Source of the DNA: Gammaproteobacteria bacterium
Lineage (GTDB): Bacteria > Pseudomonadota > Gammaproteobacteria > Pseudomonadales > Halomonadaceae
Length of the DNA: 6,110 nucleotides
Assembly (NCBI GenBank): GCA_023485185.1
Contig: JAMCZP010000099.1
Span: forward strand, 1-6,110
Reading direction: 5' to 3'
Below, piece after piece: positions 5,496-6,110 of this stretch. The notes under the pieces were generated by a model, which was not told the DNA's origin, did no database searches, and saw only the letters and a list, made by a program, of their open reading frames with translations. Position 1 is the stretch's first letter, and every line of letters starts with the position of its first letter. Both the position numbers and the translations under genes were made by a program.

Positions 5496-6110
5496 ATGGC
5501 TAAAAGACCGAAACAGAGTGGAAGCGGTAGTAAGCCCTCTGGTGGCAATGAGTTACTTAACTCAGTTTCCTGTGGAACTGAAAAGCTTTTATTGGCGGCC
5601 CTGGAGCGTGGAAGCAACTGCCTTGAAACAGGACGCTACCTGATTAGCTATCGTGAGGGCATGCTCGAAGATGGCATTAAAGCCCTGAAGGCCCAGAACT
5701 TTCGAGTGGCTGACGCGCGGGATTTTGCCGATCAAGCGGTTAATTTGGAAGATGCCGGGGATGCCGAAGCCATGGTCTTCCCAGAGCTTGGGGTCGCGCT
5801 AGTGGGCGGTGATGCCTTACAGCTACATGGAATGAGCATGCACGATCCTATCGCTGCAGACAGCCCAATCGAAATCATTGAGCCTGAGTACTTTGCGTTT
5901 TCAGAAAGCGCTGAGTACCTGCGGGGCTTTTTACGCGCCGCCAGCATCATTGCCCATGACCTGGGCGCAGAGCTAGATATGGGTGAAGCCGAAGAGGAGC
6001 TTGAGCCTGACGAGCTAAAGGCAACTTGGGGGTTAACCCAGTGCAAGGTGTTACAAAGCAGGTGGAGTGGCACCGGTATTAAAGTGGCGGTGCTTGATAC
6101 TGGGATGGAC
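5496..6110 (+). CDS. S8 (subtilisin-like) serine protease, N-terminal part (3' end outside window)
   Basis: The frame is open from the ATG at 5496 to the window edge, 205 codons. The last residues, IKVAVLDTGMD (195-205), are the catalytic Asp motif of subtilases with D201 as the catalytic residue. They are preceded by T-W-G-L-T-Q (177-182) and W-S-G-T-G, the usual entry into the S8 catalytic domain. Residues about 47-75 (RYLISYREG...IKALKAQNFRV) resemble an I9-type propeptide, the intramolecular chaperone and inhibitor removed on activation. Residues 76-175 are an acidic segment I do not recognise. The first 18 residues are basic and Gly/Ser-rich (MAKRPKQSGSGSKPSGG) with no hydrophobic core, so no Sec signal peptide is visible; the protein may be cytoplasmic or use another route out. 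The catalytic His and Ser lie beyond the window and cannot be checked. The ribosome binding site GGAGGT confirms the start. Confidence 0.9.
   Translation, partial: MAKRPKQSGSGSKPSGGNELLNSVSCGTEKLLLAALERGSNCLETGRYLISYREGMLEDGIKALKAQNFRVADARDFADQAVNLEDAGDAEAMVFPELGVALVGGDALQLHGMSMHDPIAADSPIEIIEPEYFAFSESAEYLRGFLRAASIIAHDLGAELDMGEAEEELEPDELKATWGLTQCKVLQSRWSGTGIKVAVLDTGMD

Noticed and set aside
5732..6073. Minus-strand 113-codon Ser/Ala-rich reading frame
   Set aside because: It is the antisense shadow of the subtilase gene; its Ser-rich composition is what antisense of the acidic codons GAN/GCN gives.

Overview
The window reads as chromosomal DNA of a gammaproteobacterium. The mid-range GC content, codon use and protein families would fit a Halomonas-type organism, but this is an inference from general resemblance and not a database match. 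All eight genes supported here lie on the + strand. Six are complete. The first is cut by the left edge of the window and the last by the right edge. No tRNA, rRNA, CRISPR array, insertion sequence or transposase is visible, and no stretch over about 180 bases is without a gene.

Left part (3-1001): the end of a very acidic coiled-coil protein is followed 15 bases later by a small DinB-fold protein with a complete His triad. The two are probably co-transcribed, but they have no obvious functional link.

Centre (1169-4172): a membrane cluster consisting of lemA, a 645-residue M48 (HtpX-like) membrane zinc protease with a long C-terminal extension containing TerB-like segments, and a DUF2784 membrane protein. 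LemA next to an M48 protease is a recurrent bacterial gene pair, and the spacing (56 and 14 bases) fits one operon. A role in envelope protein quality control is a reasonable inference.

Right part (4352-5342): a ParD-like small protein overlaps by 8 bases a complete type I methionine aminopeptidase that starts with GTG. This does not look like the housekeeping map locus, which usually sits near rpsB. The two genes have the layout of a toxin-antitoxin operon but the downstream partner is an apparently intact aminopeptidase. An AT-rich region with inverted repeats lies just upstream and may be its promoter and operator. This is the most interesting part of the window.

Right edge (5496-6110): the N-terminal 205 codons of a subtilisin-family (S8) serine protease with no signal peptide. 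The window ends just after the catalytic Asp motif.
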